Source: Bradyrhizobium sp. cir1 (lineage in GTDB: Bacteria > Pseudomonadota > Alphaproteobacteria > Rhizobiales > Xanthobacteraceae). Taken from it: a DNA stretch of 64,000 nt. Shown here piece by piece: positions 1 to 15,119 of the stretch. Each line of letters starts with the position of its first letter. Within the stretch, counting starts at the first letter, position 1. The stretch lies in contig NZ_JACIHE010000002.1 of assembly GCF_014198245.1 (NCBI RefSeq), forward strand, positions 524,275-588,274. The letters are read 5' to 3'. A program made the translations under genes and the position numbers. The notes beneath the pieces are model-generated. The model had not been told where the DNA came from, searched no databases, and was given only the letters and a program-made list of their open reading frames with translations.

Positions 1-660
1 TCATACTCTGAGCTGCTGAAAAAACTCAGACTGCGTCTGCTTGCATTCGATCTCTTCGATGTGAGAGACCAAGTCTCCGAAGCGTCCGCGTCGCATATTC
101 CTATGGTGGATGTTCAGGCCCGTGAACTTAGGACTGCCAGAATGGCCTGGCAGGCCTATCGCGCGCCGACGCCCGAGGCCTGCGCCAATCTACTTTGCAG
201 CGATCTGAGCGCCTTGTTGATGCTGCGACCGGCATTGCAAGAGCTGTTGGCAGAGCTACCGTCATCCTCGACGGGTCTTGGTGCGACCGAGATGCGATTC
301 CTGGAACTGCTTTCCAGAGGATTTGCAAATACGAATGCCCTGTTTCATCTGCGCTCGCAGCGGCGCACATACGTGTTCGGCGAATTTGATTTGGGTTCGC
401 TGTTGGAGGGGCTCGCGCTTGGCCCCAAGCCCGCCGTAGCCGGTTTGGGCGATGAACTGCGTACAATCGACCACGGTAATCTAAGGGCTCGGCATGAGGT
501 CTATCTCCGCAGCCGATTGTCGCTGACAGAGTTCGGGAAGGCTGTCCTGGCCCATCAGGAGGATTTCAGCCGATACAATCCGATCGACCGCTGGTGGGGC
601 GGCACGCATCTGACCAACGATCGGCTCTGGCGGTACGGCGCTGTCTTGACGAAGCCCTGA
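1..660 (+). CDS. DUF1835-type protein, 5' end missing (paralogue 1 of 3)
   Basis: The reading frame is open from the first base of the window, so the gene starts upstream; about the first third is missing. What remains aligns with the C-terminal part of the two following genes: WQAYRAPTP, then GLGATEMRFLELL, and near the end SLTEFGKAVL and DRWWGGTHLTNDRLWR. These blocks match the C-terminal half of DUF1835 (DUF3658-containing) proteins as I remember the family. The biochemical function is unknown. It lies 9 bp before the next paralogue, so the three probably form one operon born by tandem duplication. Confidence 0.75.
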   Translation, partial: SYSELLKKLRLRLLAFDLFDVRDQVSEASASHIPMVDVQARELRTARMAWQAYRAPTPEACANLLCSDLSALLMLRPALQELLAELPSSSTGLGATEMRFLELLSRGFANTNALFHLRSQRRTYVFGEFDLGSLLEGLALGPKPAVAGLGDELRTIDHGNLRARHEVYLRSRLSLTEFGKAVLAHQEDFSRYNPIDRWWGGTHLTNDRLWRYGAVLTKP

Positions 661-669
661 GGTCACGGG

Positions 670-1668
670 ATGACGCGACTTGTTTTGACAACAGACTCGT
701 CTGCTGCCGGCACTCTCGCACGCGCCGACCGTGGCGATCTCGCGATTGCGATCGAACGTCGGCTGGTCTGGGGACCGTTGCCGTCCGACGCCCAGCTCGA
801 GGCATTCTTCGCGCCGCGCAGCACGCAGCCACCCGGCCTGCATTGGCTGGACGATACGCCAGCCTGGCGTATCGAGAAATCGGGAGTTCGCGGGCAGGGA
901 TTGATCGAGCTGCTGTCGGAATGCGACACGGCTGAATTGTGGATGGGACCAGAACCAAATGCGCAATTGATTCTGTTCTGGCTGCTCGACCACTGCAGCA
1001 GCGAAAGAGCGGCGATCGACAAACTCGTGATGCGTCACCTCGACATTGCCGTCGGCGGTATCGAGCCGGAGCATCTCGCTAAGCTAGATCCGCCTGTTAT
1101 CAAGCCCGCGCAAGGTCACTTGGAACTGACTGGCCGCGTATGGCAGGCCTATCGCGCGCCGACACCGCAGGCTTGGTTCGACCTCCTCAAAGCCGATTTG
1201 AGTCTGTTTCCGCAAGCGCAGCGTTGCGTCGCGGATCTCCTCGAAGAACTTCCGAGCGTCACCACCGGCCTTGGAGCCACAGAGATGAGGATATTGGAGC
1301 TGATCGCGCCGGGTGAAGTACCGCCTTTCGACGTCTTCCCGGGACATCAGAAACGCGACGAACGTCGCGTCTTCGACTACTGGGAAGTCGGCGCGCTGCT
1401 TGATGGTCTTGCGCGATGCGAGAGGCCGGCGGTCACTGGACTGGACGAAGGCCCGTTTTCCCTGGAGATGCATGACGATTCAAGCCGCCTCCAGCGGTAC
1501 AAGCAATCCCGCTTGTCGCTCACCGAGTTCGGCAAAGCGGTGCTTGGCGGCGATGAAAACTTTTGCCGCCACAACCGAGTCGATCGCTGGTGGGGCGGCA
1601 CCCACCTGACCAACGACCGGCTGTGGCAGTGGGACCCCGAGGCCTTCTCACTCATCGCGCCTGATTAG
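670..1668 (+). CDS. DUF1835 domain-containing protein (paralogue 2 of 3)
   Basis: A 332-residue protein of unknown function. Residues 1-130 look like the DUF1835 domain: a short N-terminal beta segment (RLVLTTDSS), then VWGPLPSD, then AELWMGPEPNAQLILFWLLD, which matches the family's 'W-x-x-x-x-x-Q-L' core. The C-terminal half has GLGATEMRILELI and DRWWGGTHLTNDRLWQWD. It is soluble: no signal peptide or membrane segment. It starts at an ATG 9 bp after the previous stop and is followed closely by paralogue 3. The trio is unequally diverged, so the duplication is not recent. Confidence 0.8.
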   Translation: MTRLVLTTDSSAAGTLARADRGDLAIAIERRLVWGPLPSDAQLEAFFAPRSTQPPGLHWLDDTPAWRIEKSGVRGQGLIELLSECDTAELWMGPEPNAQLILFWLLDHCSSERAAIDKLVMRHLDIAVGGIEPEHLAKLDPPVIKPAQGHLELTGRVWQAYRAPTPQAWFDLLKADLSLFPQAQRCVADLLEELPSVTTGLGATEMRILELIAPGEVPPFDVFPGHQKRDERRVFDYWEVGALLDGLARCERPAVTGLDEGPFSLEMHDDSSRLQRYKQSRLSLTEFGKAVLGGDENFCRHNRVDRWWGGTHLTNDRLWQWDPEAFSLIAPD

Positions 1669-1724
1669 TGCGTACCTCTTCGCTCAGAGTGTTCTTGTAT
1701 TGCGTATCATTTCGAGAGGCAATC

Positions 1725-2699
1725 GTGTCACATTTGATCCTGGCAACGAACGATCGTGCGGAGGATACACTTCGCCGGTCCGGCGTTGCGAACGTCGCGC
1801 TCGGGTTCTATCCGCGTTTTGTCTGGAGGAAATTGCCTTCGGACGAGCAACTTTTGATGGGGCTGGAGCGCCGATCGGAAAAGCACTGCAATCCCGGCGA
1901 TCATTGGCTCGATGACGCTTGTCCCGGCTCGCTCGACGGTTTCGGCACGCGTGATATCGGTTTCTTCGAGCTGTGCGCGAAGTTCGACTCGATTGAAATA
2001 TGGGTTGATCCTCGGCCCAACGATCAGCTGGTGCTCGTCTGGCTGCTGGACCTGCTTCGCCCTCACAAGCAGATCACGACCAAGCTGAGCCTTGTGCATG
2101 CGGATGACATCGTTGCGAACTATGCGCCGGAGCATGTCGCAAAATGGAAGCTGCCGGCCTTCAAGGTGGCCGAGAACCATCTGGTGACGGCAAGCCGTGC
2201 CTGGCGGGCCTATCGGGCTGAAACGCCGGAATCCTGTTTCGATCTGCTGATGACGGATCTGACCATCCTGCCGAGACTTCGATCGGCGCTGATTGCCGTG
2301 CTTGAAGAGCTTCCGGACAGCGTGACGGGACTCGGTGCCAGCGAAATGGATTTGCTGGATTTTGTCAACGAAGGGCACACCGACCCCAGGCGCGTCTGCG
2401 AGGCGAGGTGGCTTCGCGACGTGTTCGATGAAGACGACGCGCTCGATGCCTTGCTCGAACTGGGGGCGTATTCGGCGCCGCCAGTCTTGTTGGGCGATCC
2501 AGCGTTCGACAATGAGGACCGCTATTTCGGCAGGAGCGAGTGGAAGCTCACGCTGACTGAACTCGGGCGTTCACTCCTGGCTCGAGAAGACGACATGTGG
2601 CGCCACAACCCGATCAAACGTTGGTGGGGTGGGACTGAACTCACCAACGAACGGCTCTGGCGATGGGATCGCGAGACGCGCTCGCTGGTCAAACCCTGA
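1725..2699 (+). CDS. DUF1835 domain-containing protein (paralogue 3 of 3)
   Basis: The frame is open from 1668, but I place the start at the GTG at 1725. It has GAGAGG six bases upstream, and the protein then begins VSHLILATND, which aligns with MTRLVLTTDS of the previous paralogue. The 324-residue product has the same two-part layout: FVWRKLPSDEQLL and IEIWVDPRPNDQLVLVWLLD in the N-terminal part, GLGASEMDLLDF and KRWWGGTELTNERLWRWD in the C-terminal part. Function is unknown. It is the last gene of the tandem array and is followed by a large inverted repeat that separates it from gcvP. Confidence 0.8.
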   Translation: MSHLILATNDRAEDTLRRSGVANVALGFYPRFVWRKLPSDEQLLMGLERRSEKHCNPGDHWLDDACPGSLDGFGTRDIGFFELCAKFDSIEIWVDPRPNDQLVLVWLLDLLRPHKQITTKLSLVHADDIVANYAPEHVAKWKLPAFKVAENHLVTASRAWRAYRAETPESCFDLLMTDLTILPRLRSALIAVLEELPDSVTGLGASEMDLLDFVNEGHTDPRRVCEARWLRDVFDEDDALDALLELGAYSAPPVLLGDPAFDNEDRYFGRSEWKLTLTELGRSLLAREDDMWRHNPIKRWWGGTELTNERLWRWDRETRSLVKP

Positions 2700-2720
2700 T
2701 ACGCGTTCAGAATGCAGTGT

Positions 2721-2862
2721 CGTAGGGTGGGTTAGCCGACCGGGCTGCGCGAAGCGCAGTCCGCTCGGCGTAACCCACCACTGTTTGTATCCGTAGAGAC
2801 AGAAGAGGTGGGTTACGCCGGCGGACTGTGCTTCGCACAGCCGCCCGCTAACCCACCCTACG
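2721..2862. repeat. Intergenic inverted repeat, family A (142 bp)
   Basis: The 16-base ends are perfect inverted copies (CGTAGGGTGGGTTAGC and its complement), with a second palindrome GCGAAGCGCAGTCCGC-like inside. It fills the space between the convergent DUF1835 array and gcvP and may serve both as transcription terminator. Related elements with GTGGGCAAAG ends lie at 16679, 18306 and 20752. Confidence 0.75.
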
Positions 2863-2878
2863 AGACCTCTGTCGCGTC

Positions 2879-5746
<2,868 letters not shown>

Positions 5747-5767
5747 GGGTCCTCGCTAGGAGTTGCT

Positions 5768-5868
5768 GTCATGCCCCGCGAAGGCGGGGCATCCAGTAAA
5801 CGCAGGCGTTTCGGCTAGGGCCGATGGGCCGCGGCGTACTGGATCACCCGCCTTCGCGGGTGATGACA
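5768..5868. repeat. Intergenic inverted repeat, family C, inside the gcv operon
   Basis: Two palindromes (ATGCCCCGCGAAGGCGGGGCAT and CACCCGCCTTCGCGGGTG) are themselves arranged as inverted copies: TGTCATG...ATCCAGTA on the left, TACTGGAT...TGATGACA on the right. This nested REP/BIME-like shape is common in rhizobial intergenic DNA. It lies between gcvH and gcvP and may alter mRNA stability or relative expression. Confidence 0.75.
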
Positions 5869-5897
5869 CTGAGAATGAGGTTAGAGCTCTCGTCATC

Positions 5898-6266
5898 TCA
5901 CGCCGTATGTGCCTTGTAGGCGGCTTCATCCATGAGGCCGCCGAGCTCGCTTTTGTCGGCAATCTTGATCTTGAAGAACCAGGCCGCGCCTTGCGCGTCC
6001 GAATTGACCAGCGCCGGCTCGGCGGCCAGCGCCTCGTTGGTTTCGAGCACTTCGCCCGTAACAGGTGCGTAGACGTCGGAGGCCGCCTTCACGGACTCGA
6101 CCACCGCTGCGGCCTCCGCCTTCTTCAAGGCGCGGCCGACCTTGGGCAATTCGACGAACACGACGTCGCCGAGCTGCTGCTGCGCGTAGTCGGTGATGCC
6201 GACCGTGGCGGTGTCGCCGTCGATGGCGAGCCATTCATGGTCGGAGGTGTACAGCATCGTGGTCAT
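5898..6266 (-). CDS. gcvH: Glycine cleavage system H protein
   Basis: The lipoyl carrier that shuttles the aminomethyl group from P-protein to T-protein. The 122-residue length is typical. It opens with [15 protein letters not shown], has the [19 protein letters not shown] strand, and the lipoylation motif [14 protein letters not shown] with the acceptor lysine at residue 60. It starts 10 bp after the gcvT stop and is surely co-transcribed with it. Confidence 0.97.
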   Translation of the reverse strand: MTTMLYTSDHEWLAIDGDTATVGITDYAQQQLGDVVFVELPKVGRALKKAEAAAVVESVKAASDVYAPVTGEVLETNEALAAEPALVNSDAQGAAWFFKIKIADKSELGGLMDEAAYKAHTA

Positions 6267-6276
6267 TGTCGAGTCC

Positions 6277-7422
6277 TCAGCGTTTGTAGGTGTTTTTCAC
6301 GAAGGGCATGGCGGCGACCGCGAGCGGCAGGCGCTGGCCGCGCACCTCGGCGAAGAGTTTTGTGCCGAGCGCGCTCAGGTTCACAGGCACGTAGCCCATC
6401 GCGACCGGCGCGCTCAGGCTCGGGCCGAACCCGCCCGAGGTGACCTTTCCGACCGGCTCGCCGCCCGCGCTGTCGGCAAACAGCGGCGCGCCCTCGCGCA
6501 CCGGTGCGCGGCCCTCGGCGCGCAGGCCGACGCGGCGGCGGGATGCGCCGCCATCGAAGTGAGCAAGGATCTTCCCGGCGCCGGGAAAACCGCCGGCACG
6601 AGCGCCGCCAGCGCGGCGGCTCTTCTGCACCGACCATTCCAGCGCGGCCTCGACCGGCGTGGTGGCGGTGTCGATGTCGTGGCCGTAGAGGCAGAGCCCG
6701 GCCTCCAGCCGCAGGCTGTCGCGGGCCCCCAGGCCGATCGGCAGCACGTCAGGGTTGTCGAGCAGCATCCTGGCGAGGCGTTCGGCATCGCTGGCGGGAA
6801 CCGAGATCTCGAATCCGTCCTCGCCGGTGTAGCCGGAGCGCGAGACGAAGCACTTGATGCCGGCGACCTCATGCGGGCCGGCGTCCATGAACGTCATGGA
6901 GGGGGCCTCTGCACAGAGTTTCGCCAGCACCGCTTCGGCCTTCGGGCCCTGCAGTGCGACCAGCGCGCGGTCGGCCAGCGAATCGATCAGGCAATCGTCG
7001 GACAGATTCGCGCGCAGATGCGCCTCGTCCTGTTCCTTGCAGGCGGCGTTGACGACCAGGAACAGGTGATCGCCGAAATTGGCGACCATCAGGTCGTCCA
7101 GAATGCCGCCATCGGCATTGGTGAACTGGGCGTAGCGCTGCCGTCCCGGCGCAATCGCCACGATATCCTGCGGCACCAGCCGTTCCAGCGCGCGGGCGGC
7201 GTCCTCGACCTTGCCCGACTTCGGCCGAAGCGCGATCTGGCCCATATGGGAGACGTCGAACAGGCCGGCGGCGGCCCGGGTATGAAGGTGCTCCTTCAGC
7301 ACGCCCGCGGGGTACTGCACCGGCATGTCATAGCCCGCGAACGGCACCATCTTGCCGCCCAGGGACACATGGAGGCTGTGGAGGGGCGTACGTTTCAGGG
7401 AGTCTTGGTGGTGCGCTAGCAT
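6277..7422 (-). CDS. gcvT: Aminomethyltransferase, glycine cleavage T-protein
   Basis: The T-protein releases ammonia from the aminomethyl-lipoyl arm of GcvH and forms 5,10-methylene-tetrahydrofolate. The 381 residues match the family length. Visible signatures are [26 protein letters not shown] at the N-terminus (substrate/folate domain), [18 protein letters not shown] with the conserved acidic pair, and a C-terminal [11 protein letters not shown] block. The start ATG has GAGGG about nine bases upstream. First gene of the gcvTHP operon; the glycine riboswitch ends about 60 bp upstream. Confidence 0.96.
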   Translation of the reverse strand: MLAHHQDSLKRTPLHSLHVSLGGKMVPFAGYDMPVQYPAGVLKEHLHTRAAAGLFDVSHMGQIALRPKSGKVEDAARALERLVPQDIVAIAPGRQRYAQFTNADGGILDDLMVANFGDHLFLVVNAACKEQDEAHLRANLSDDCLIDSLADRALVALQGPKAEAVLAKLCAEAPSMTFMDAGPHEVAGIKCFVSRSGYTGEDGFEISVPASDAERLARMLLDNPDVLPIGLGARDSLRLEAGLCLYGHDIDTATTPVEAALEWSVQKSRRAGGARAGGFPGAGKILAHFDGGASRRRVGLRAEGRAPVREGAPLFADSAGGEPVGKVTSGGFGPSLSAPVAMGYVPVNLSALGTKLFAEVRGQRLPLAVAAMPFVKNTYKR

Positions 7423-7479
7423 CTAAGGGGCCCTCGGCGGTTCCCCGGGGAGGATTCCCCGATGGACACCAGTCGAAGC

Positions 7480-7654
7480 CCCATCTGTCGCTGTGCCTGA
7501 GAGTATTATCCCGTCGGCGGACGCAGTCCGGGTCTTAAGCCCGTCGGCGCCTCTTTCCAGATGCTGTCAAAGCCACGCGGTCCTTTTGCCTGAGAGTTTC
7601 CGGGGCGGTTGCTCCTTCGGCGCCGGCTGCCTAAAGCCGGTCTCTCCCGACGTG
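7480..7654 (-). promoter_or_regulatory. Tandem glycine riboswitch upstream of gcvT
   Basis: On the minus strand the leader reads GGGAGAGACC... GCCGAAGGAGCAA... ACTCTCAGGCAAAAGGACC (first aptamer, about 7571-7654). It continues AAGAGGCGCCGACGGG... GGGATAATACTCTCAGGCAC (second aptamer, about 7480-7570). The two CTCTCAGGCA blocks are the hallmark of glycine aptamers, and the tandem arrangement just ahead of gcvT is the classic one. Binding of glycine should turn on gcvTHP when glycine is in excess. Bases 7655-7880, between the riboswitch and alaS, hold no gene and must contain the divergent promoters. Confidence 0.92.
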
Positions 7655-7880
7655 GCCGTACGATACAGATGGGTACAGACCACACGGCAGCCAAGCCTGT
7701 CAACGCGACACTAGCGGCTTTCAACCGGATTGAGCGCCTGCGGCAACCCTCTGATCTCCTTGCACAGTTTCTGGACAGCGAAGCTGGCCTTGTCTAAAAG
7801 CGCTTTGGCCCGCAGATATCAGCCTGAATGACTGGTTTGGATGGCGTATTGCGGGTCCAAGCACACCCGATTGGATGAAC

Positions 7881-10559
<2,679 letters not shown>

Positions 10560-10565
10560 GTCATC

Positions 10566-11795
10566 ATGCGCCTCGTTCCGCGAGGACGTGGGCTTGGCGA
10601 TCCCGACTTACGGGATCGCCTCTACGAATTGCTGGAGCACGATCCCTTGGCCTATTCGGTCGGGTCGCGCTTCATCCAGCTGATCATCGCCGTCATCGTG
10701 CTCAACGTGACTGCGATGGTCCTCGCCTCGGTGCCGGAGCTCGACGCGCGGTTCGACACGCTGTTCAGCGCGATCGCCGTCCTCGCCGTCATCGTGTTCG
10801 CGCTCGAATATCTGGCGCGGCTGTGGACGGTGGCGGGGCATACCCAGCGCAACGGCTCCGCGCTGTCCGACCGGCTGTCTTATGCCTTCTCCGCGCTCGG
10901 CATCATCGACCTCATGGCGTTCCTGCCGGCCGCGATCGTGCTCGCCACCGGCCGGCACGCGACGCTGGCCGGGCTCGGCGTGCTGCCGTTCTTCAAGCTG
11001 ATCCGCTATTCGCCGGCGATGCGCTCGCTGCTCGCCGCCGTGCATGCCGAGCGGCGCGCGCTGATCGGCTGCATTGTCATCCTGATCGGTGCGGTCCTGA
11101 CCTTTGCCTCGCTGCTCTATGCCATCGAGCGCGACGTGCAGCCGGACAAGCTCGGCACCATCCCGCAGGCGATGTGGTGGGCGATCGTGACGCTCGGCAC
11201 CGTCGGCTATGGCGACGTCGTGCCGGTGACGCCGCTCGGCAAGTTCATCTCCACCTTCGCCATTATCAGCGGCTTCGCGATGATCGCGCTGCCGGTCGCG
11301 ATCATCTCCACCGCGTTCGCCGAGGAAGTGAAGCGGCGCGATTTCGTCGTCACCTGGGGCATGCTGGCGCGGGTGCCGCTGTTCTCGCATCTGTCGGCGT
11401 CCGAGATCGCCGACATCATGCGCCTCCTGCGCGCGCGTACCATCGAGCAGGGCGAGGTTTTGGTGCGGCGGGGCGACGCCGCCTCATCGATGTATTTCAT
11501 CACCGCCGGCGAGGTCGAGATCGCGCTGCCGAGCCAGCATGTGCGGCTCACTGACGGCACCTTCTTCGGCGAGATCGCGCTTCTGCACAAAACGAAACGC
11601 AGCGGCACGGTGACGGCGACGCGCAAGACGCGGCTGCTCGTGCTCGACGCCCAGGACTTTCACGCCTTGATCGAGCGCATGCCGACGCTGGCCGAGCACG
11701 TCCATACCACCGCCAAGGCGCGGCTCGCCGACAGCGGCGATCTCGCGGCGGCAGAGCTGGCGCAGGCCGAACAGGAAGCGGGGCCGCCCGTGTAG
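10566..11795 (+). CDS. Cyclic-nucleotide-gated potassium channel, MloK1-like
   Basis: A 409-residue inner-membrane protein with six predicted transmembrane segments (about residues 35-265). It has a pore loop with the K+ selectivity filter TVGYGD at residues 212-217. The soluble C-terminus is a cyclic-nucleotide-binding domain, with the phosphate-binding cassette FFGEIALLHKTKRSGT at 333-348 including the conserved arginine (345). This is the architecture of Mesorhizobium MloK1. The S4-like segment FKLIRYSPAMRSLLAAVHAERRA has few regular basic residues, so gating is probably by cAMP rather than voltage. It starts 6 bp after alaS and may be co-transcribed with it. Confidence 0.88.
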   Translation: MRLVPRGRGLGDPDLRDRLYELLEHDPLAYSVGSRFIQLIIAVIVLNVTAMVLASVPELDARFDTLFSAIAVLAVIVFALEYLARLWTVAGHTQRNGSALSDRLSYAFSALGIIDLMAFLPAAIVLATGRHATLAGLGVLPFFKLIRYSPAMRSLLAAVHAERRALIGCIVILIGAVLTFASLLYAIERDVQPDKLGTIPQAMWWAIVTLGTVGYGDVVPVTPLGKFISTFAIISGFAMIALPVAIISTAFAEEVKRRDFVVTWGMLARVPLFSHLSASEIADIMRLLRARTIEQGEVLVRRGDAASSMYFITAGEVEIALPSQHVRLTDGTFFGEIALLHKTKRSGTVTATRKTRLLVLDAQDFHALIERMPTLAEHVHTTAKARLADSGDLAAAELAQAEQEAGPPV

Positions 11796-11798
11796 CCG

Positions 11799-12083
11799 CT
11801 ACTTGGGATCGAGGAAGGGCGCGACGACTTCGCGCGTCTCCTTGCTGGGCACGACAGGCACGATCTCGAAGGTCATGCCGTTGCCCTGGCAGTTCAAGAC
11901 CCATTCCTGCAGCAGGCGGGCGTCGTCGCACTCCATCAGCTGGAAGCAGCGGTCGAAATTCGGCTCGATCCAGCTGCCGTGATACTTCAGCCCTTCCGGA
12001 AACTTGACGCCCTCGTCGCGCACCCGCCGGTAGACCGGAATGGGATCGCGGTCTTTGAAGCGTTCGATCACCATGAAGAGCAT
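11799..12083 (-). CDS. DUF3303 family protein
   Basis: A 94-residue soluble protein beginning MLFMVIERFKDRDPIPVYRR, with HGSWIEPNFDRCFQLME in the middle. This is the pattern I know from small DUF3303 proteins, which have a ferredoxin-like fold and no established function. The frame is open to 12134, but GGAGGT seven bases before the ATG at 12083 fixes the start there. It converges with the potassium channel gene, only 3 bp between the stops, and no terminator hairpin is seen there. Confidence 0.8.
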   Translation of the reverse strand: MLFMVIERFKDRDPIPVYRRVRDEGVKFPEGLKYHGSWIEPNFDRCFQLMECDDARLLQEWVLNCQGNGMTFEIVPVVPSKETREVVAPFLDPK

Positions 12084-12145
12084 CGGGAAGACCTCCGTGT
12101 GCTGAGTGCGCGGCCTGGTCAACAACTCTAGCACGTGCCGTGAGG

Positions 12146-13207
12146 TCAGTGCGGCTCAAAGCCCGACAGAAGCTTGCGCGTCTCAGCATCGATCCGGCCG
12201 CCGCGCGCAGCAATCTCCTCACGCGGCGATTGGAACGTATAGCCGAGATGGGCGCCGTCGCGCCACGGATAGAACGCGCCGCACCAATAGTCGGTGCTAA
12301 TTTGGTGACAGCGAAAGGTGAGGGGCTCCGTTCCGGAGGACGCGTCCGAAGTGACGTAGACGTCGCCTGACTGCGGCGTAGCCTTGAGGGAGTCCTGGTA
12401 GGTCGAGCGGGCTCCCCCGAACTCACCTGGGATCACCTCGTCCGGCGCAAACACGTAAATGTTCAGCGGGAAGTCGAGCTTGTCATCTCCCCCGCGCCTG
12501 GCCGTTTCATGAGCATCGCAATAGGTCCTGGCCCAGTCCGCGACCGGGCCGGTGCAGAGTGGCGGTGTCACCAGGCCGAAGCTGCGCAATCGAAGCCATA
12601 TCTTCGTGGCCTTGACCGGACGTTTGCCATCATCGTTCACACCACAGAACTCTCGCAGGCTGACACCCTGCTCGAGATAGTAGGCATCCTGGCCGGAAGT
12701 CCTGCCGAGATAGATGTTCCAGAAGGATGCGGCAGGAATTGAGAGAGCGGCGTTGGCGATCGTCACGTGGAACGTCGTGCTGCGGCAAGCCTCGGAAGCG
12801 GGCCGCCTCTTCCAGTCATGCCACCAGGACTCGACGACGATCAGGGCCGGCACGATCGCAAATCCCAAAATGCCGATCGCCAGAACGTAGCGAAGCCGGA
12901 GCCCGCAAGCTGCGAACAGCAGGGTGCAGCCGCGGACGACAACGCCGGTTGCGAAGCTGCTGGTCACGAGCGCCCAGAATGCCACACCGATTCCGCCGCC
13001 CGGGCCCTCATTGTAGTTGAGGCGGGACGACACGATCCAATGCTCGGTCCACAGTGCAGCGAGCATGCCGCCGAAGATGCACGTCGTGGCGAGCCACCAG
13101 CGCCACGTCGGCATCAGTGCGGGCACCGCGTACGGGATCAGGGCGAGGGCGGTCAGGACGAGAATGAGGTTGGCCGTCACGGAGTCGTTCCCGGGGTCTC
13201 GGAACAA
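12146..13207 (-). CDS. Hypothetical membrane protein
   Basis: I do not recognise this 353-residue protein. The first 130 residues hold about four hydrophobic segments (LILVLTALALIPYAVPALM, WWLATTCIFGGMLAALW, a third near residue 75, and YVLAIGILGFAIVPALIVV). A fifth short one near residue 150 (ANAALSIPAASFW) follows. The remainder is a cysteine-containing soluble domain (C at SLREFCGV, PPLCTG, TYCDA, FRCHQ, YWCGAF), likely periplasmic with disulfides. The start is uncertain: TTG at 13207 or GTG at 13180, the latter with GGGAA nine bases upstream. Confidence 0.65.
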   Translation of the reverse strand: MFRDPGNDSVTANLILVLTALALIPYAVPALMPTWRWWLATTCIFGGMLAALWTEHWIVSSRLNYNEGPGGGIGVAFWALVTSSFATGVVVRGCTLLFAACGLRLRYVLAIGILGFAIVPALIVVESWWHDWKRRPASEACRSTTFHVTIANAALSIPAASFWNIYLGRTSGQDAYYLEQGVSLREFCGVNDDGKRPVKATKIWLRLRSFGLVTPPLCTGPVADWARTYCDAHETARRGGDDKLDFPLNIYVFAPDEVIPGEFGGARSTYQDSLKATPQSGDVYVTSDASSGTEPLTFRCHQISTDYWCGAFYPWRDGAHLGYTFQSPREEIAARGGRIDAETRKLLSGFEPH

Positions 13208-13303
13208 CTCTTAGATGTGGTTTGTGAGAGCGCGGTAAAGAGGCCGATCTAGTTGTGTCGGCCTGTCGATAGGATGTGTTTACCAACCGGCTGAACGGCG
13301 GCC

Positions 13304-13807
13304 TCAGCTCTTCTTCAAGAAAACGTAATCAGCCGAGTAGGGCGCGCTCTTGAAGTCGCCGGCCTTGTCGCAAGAACCCTCGAGCTTGCCGCCATGGGTG
13401 TTGATGCGCTGGACGGTGGTGACGGGCGTCAGGGTGCCACTGCCGCGGCGGGAGGCAACCTCCAGCTTCAGCCAGGGGATATCGGCGGCCGTCGCACCCG
13501 GTGCGTTGCCGATGGCCTTGCCGACCACGGCGCTGCCGTCGGCGAGCTCCCAGTTCGGCCCGGCGTAGTGCCGGCCAACGGTCTTGCCTTCGGAGAGCAG
13601 GGTGGCGACCGGCTCGCGGAAGGCCCAGGCGAGCTTGCCGTCGGCGGCGGTCTTGCACTCATAGACCTGCGCGCCCTCGGCGTGGACGCTGAGCACGACG
13701 CTTTCGCCGGGGGCGGCGATCGCGTCGGGAAGTGGGTCTGCGGCGACAGCGGGCCCGGCCATTGCGGCGAGCAGGAACAGGCAGGGGGCGGCAAGCTTCA
13801 TGAACAT
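13304..13807 (-). CDS. DUF3455 family secreted protein
   Basis: A 167-residue exported protein. It has a signal peptide (MKLAAPCLFLLAAMAGPAVAA, with cleavage before DPLPDAI). The mature part has VYECKTAADGKLAWAFREPVATL, VGRHYAGPNWELADGSAVVGK and TVQRINTHGGKLEGSCDKAG. These are hallmarks of the DUF3455 family of periplasmic proteins with no known activity. The frame is open to 13831, but GGAG six bases upstream favours the ATG at 13807. Two cysteines could form a disulfide. Confidence 0.82.
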   Translation of the reverse strand: MFMKLAAPCLFLLAAMAGPAVAADPLPDAIAAPGESVVLSVHAEGAQVYECKTAADGKLAWAFREPVATLLSEGKTVGRHYAGPNWELADGSAVVGKAIGNAPGATAADIPWLKLEVASRRGSGTLTPVTTVQRINTHGGKLEGSCDKAGDFKSAPYSADYVFLKKS

Positions 13808-13827
13808 GATGGTCTCCGCAAAAGCTC

Positions 13828-13866
13828 TCAAAAAAGAAACGGGCCGCGCCCAAAGGCGCGGCCCGT
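13828..13866 (-). terminator. Rho-independent terminator of icd
   Basis: Read on the minus strand, a perfect 12-bp stem ACGGGCCGCGCC with a short loop is followed by TTTCTTTTTT. It lies 39 bp past the icd stop codon and is one of the clearest terminators in the window. Confidence 0.93.
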
Positions 13867-13904
13867 GATGATGTCTGGCCCAGTCGGGCGGAATTGCGGT
13901 CGGC

Positions 13905-15119
13905 TTACGCCGCCAGCGCCTTGCCCAGGTTCTCGGCGACCTTGTCGAGGAAGCCGGTGGTCGAGAGCCAGCGCTGGTCGGCCCCGACCAGGAGCGCGAG
14001 GTCCTTGGTCATGTAGCCGGCCTCGACGGTGTCGACGCAGACCTTCTCCAGCGTGTTCGCGAACTTGGCCAGCTCGGCATTGTTGTCGAGCTTGGCGCGG
14101 TGCGACAGGCCACGGGTCCAGGCGAAGATCGACGCGATCGAGTTGGTCGAGGTCTCCTTGCCCTTCTGGTGCTCGCGGTAGTGGCGCGTCACCGTGCCGT
14201 GGGCGGCTTCGGCTTCCACGGTCTTGCCGTCGGGGGTGAGCAGCACCGAGGTCATCAGGCCGAGCGAGCCGTAGCCCTGCGCGACCGTGTCGGACTGCAC
14301 GTCGCCGTCGTAGTTCTTACAGGCCCAGACATAGCCGCCGGACCATTTCAGCGCCGAGGCCACCATGTCGTCGATCAGGCGGTGCTCGTAGGTCAGGCCC
14401 TTGGCCTCGAATTCCTTCTTGAACTCGCGGTCGTAGATGTCCTGGAAGATGTCCTTGAAGCGGCCGTCATAGACCTTCAGAATCGTATTCTTGGTCGAGA
14501 GATAAACCGGGTAGTTGCGCAGCAGGCCGTAGTTCAGCGAGGCGCGGGCGAAGTCGATGATGGAATCGTCGAGATTGTACATTCCCATCGCGACGCCGGC
14601 ATCGGGGGCCTTGAACACATCCTTCTCGATGACGGTGCCGTCCTCGCCGACGAACTTCATCGACAGGGTGCCCTTGCCGGGGAACTTGAAATCGGTGGCG
14701 CGATACTGGTCGCCAAAGGCGTGGCGGCCGATGATGATCGGCTTGGTCCAGCCGGGAACCAGGCGCGGCACGTTCTTGCAGATGATCGGCTCACGGAAGA
14801 TCACGCCGCCGAGGATGTTGCGGATGGTGCCGTTCGGCGACTTCCACATCTGCTTGAGGTTGAACTCCTTCACCCGGGCCTCGTCCGGGGTGATGGTGGC
14901 GCACTTGACGCCGACGCCGACCTTCTTGATCGCCTCGGCGGCGTCGATGGTCACCTGATCGTTGGTGTGGTCGCGGTGCTCCATGCCCAGGTCGAAATAC
15001 ATCAGCTCGACATCCAGGAACGGGTTGATCAGCTTGTCCTTGATGTACTGCCAGATGATCCGGGTCATCTCGTCGCCATCGAGCTCGACGACGGGATTGG
15101 ATACCTTGATTTTTGCCAT
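13905..15119 (-). CDS. icd: Isocitrate dehydrogenase (NADP+)
   Basis: Oxidises isocitrate to 2-oxoglutarate in the citric acid cycle, making NADPH. It begins [20 protein letters not shown], the signature of the eukaryote-like dimeric NADP-IDH used by alphaproteobacteria, and is 404 residues long, as expected. Further hallmarks are [58 protein letters not shown] and [13 protein letters not shown]. The frame is open to 15221, but the family start is clear. It has its own strong terminator and therefore is probably a single-gene unit. Confidence 0.97.
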   Translation of the reverse strand: MAKIKVSNPVVELDGDEMTRIIWQYIKDKLINPFLDVELMYFDLGMEHRDHTNDQVTIDAAEAIKKVGVGVKCATITPDEARVKEFNLKQMWKSPNGTIRNILGGVIFREPIICKNVPRLVPGWTKPIIIGRHAFGDQYRATDFKFPGKGTLSMKFVGEDGTVIEKDVFKAPDAGVAMGMYNLDDSIIDFARASLNYGLLRNYPVYLSTKNTILKVYDGRFKDIFQDIYDREFKKEFEAKGLTYEHRLIDDMVASALKWSGGYVWACKNYDGDVQSDTVAQGYGSLGLMTSVLLTPDGKTVEAEAAHGTVTRHYREHQKGKETSTNSIASIFAWTRGLSHRAKLDNNAELAKFANTLEKVCVDTVEAGYMTKDLALLVGADQRWLSTTGFLDKVAENLGKALAA

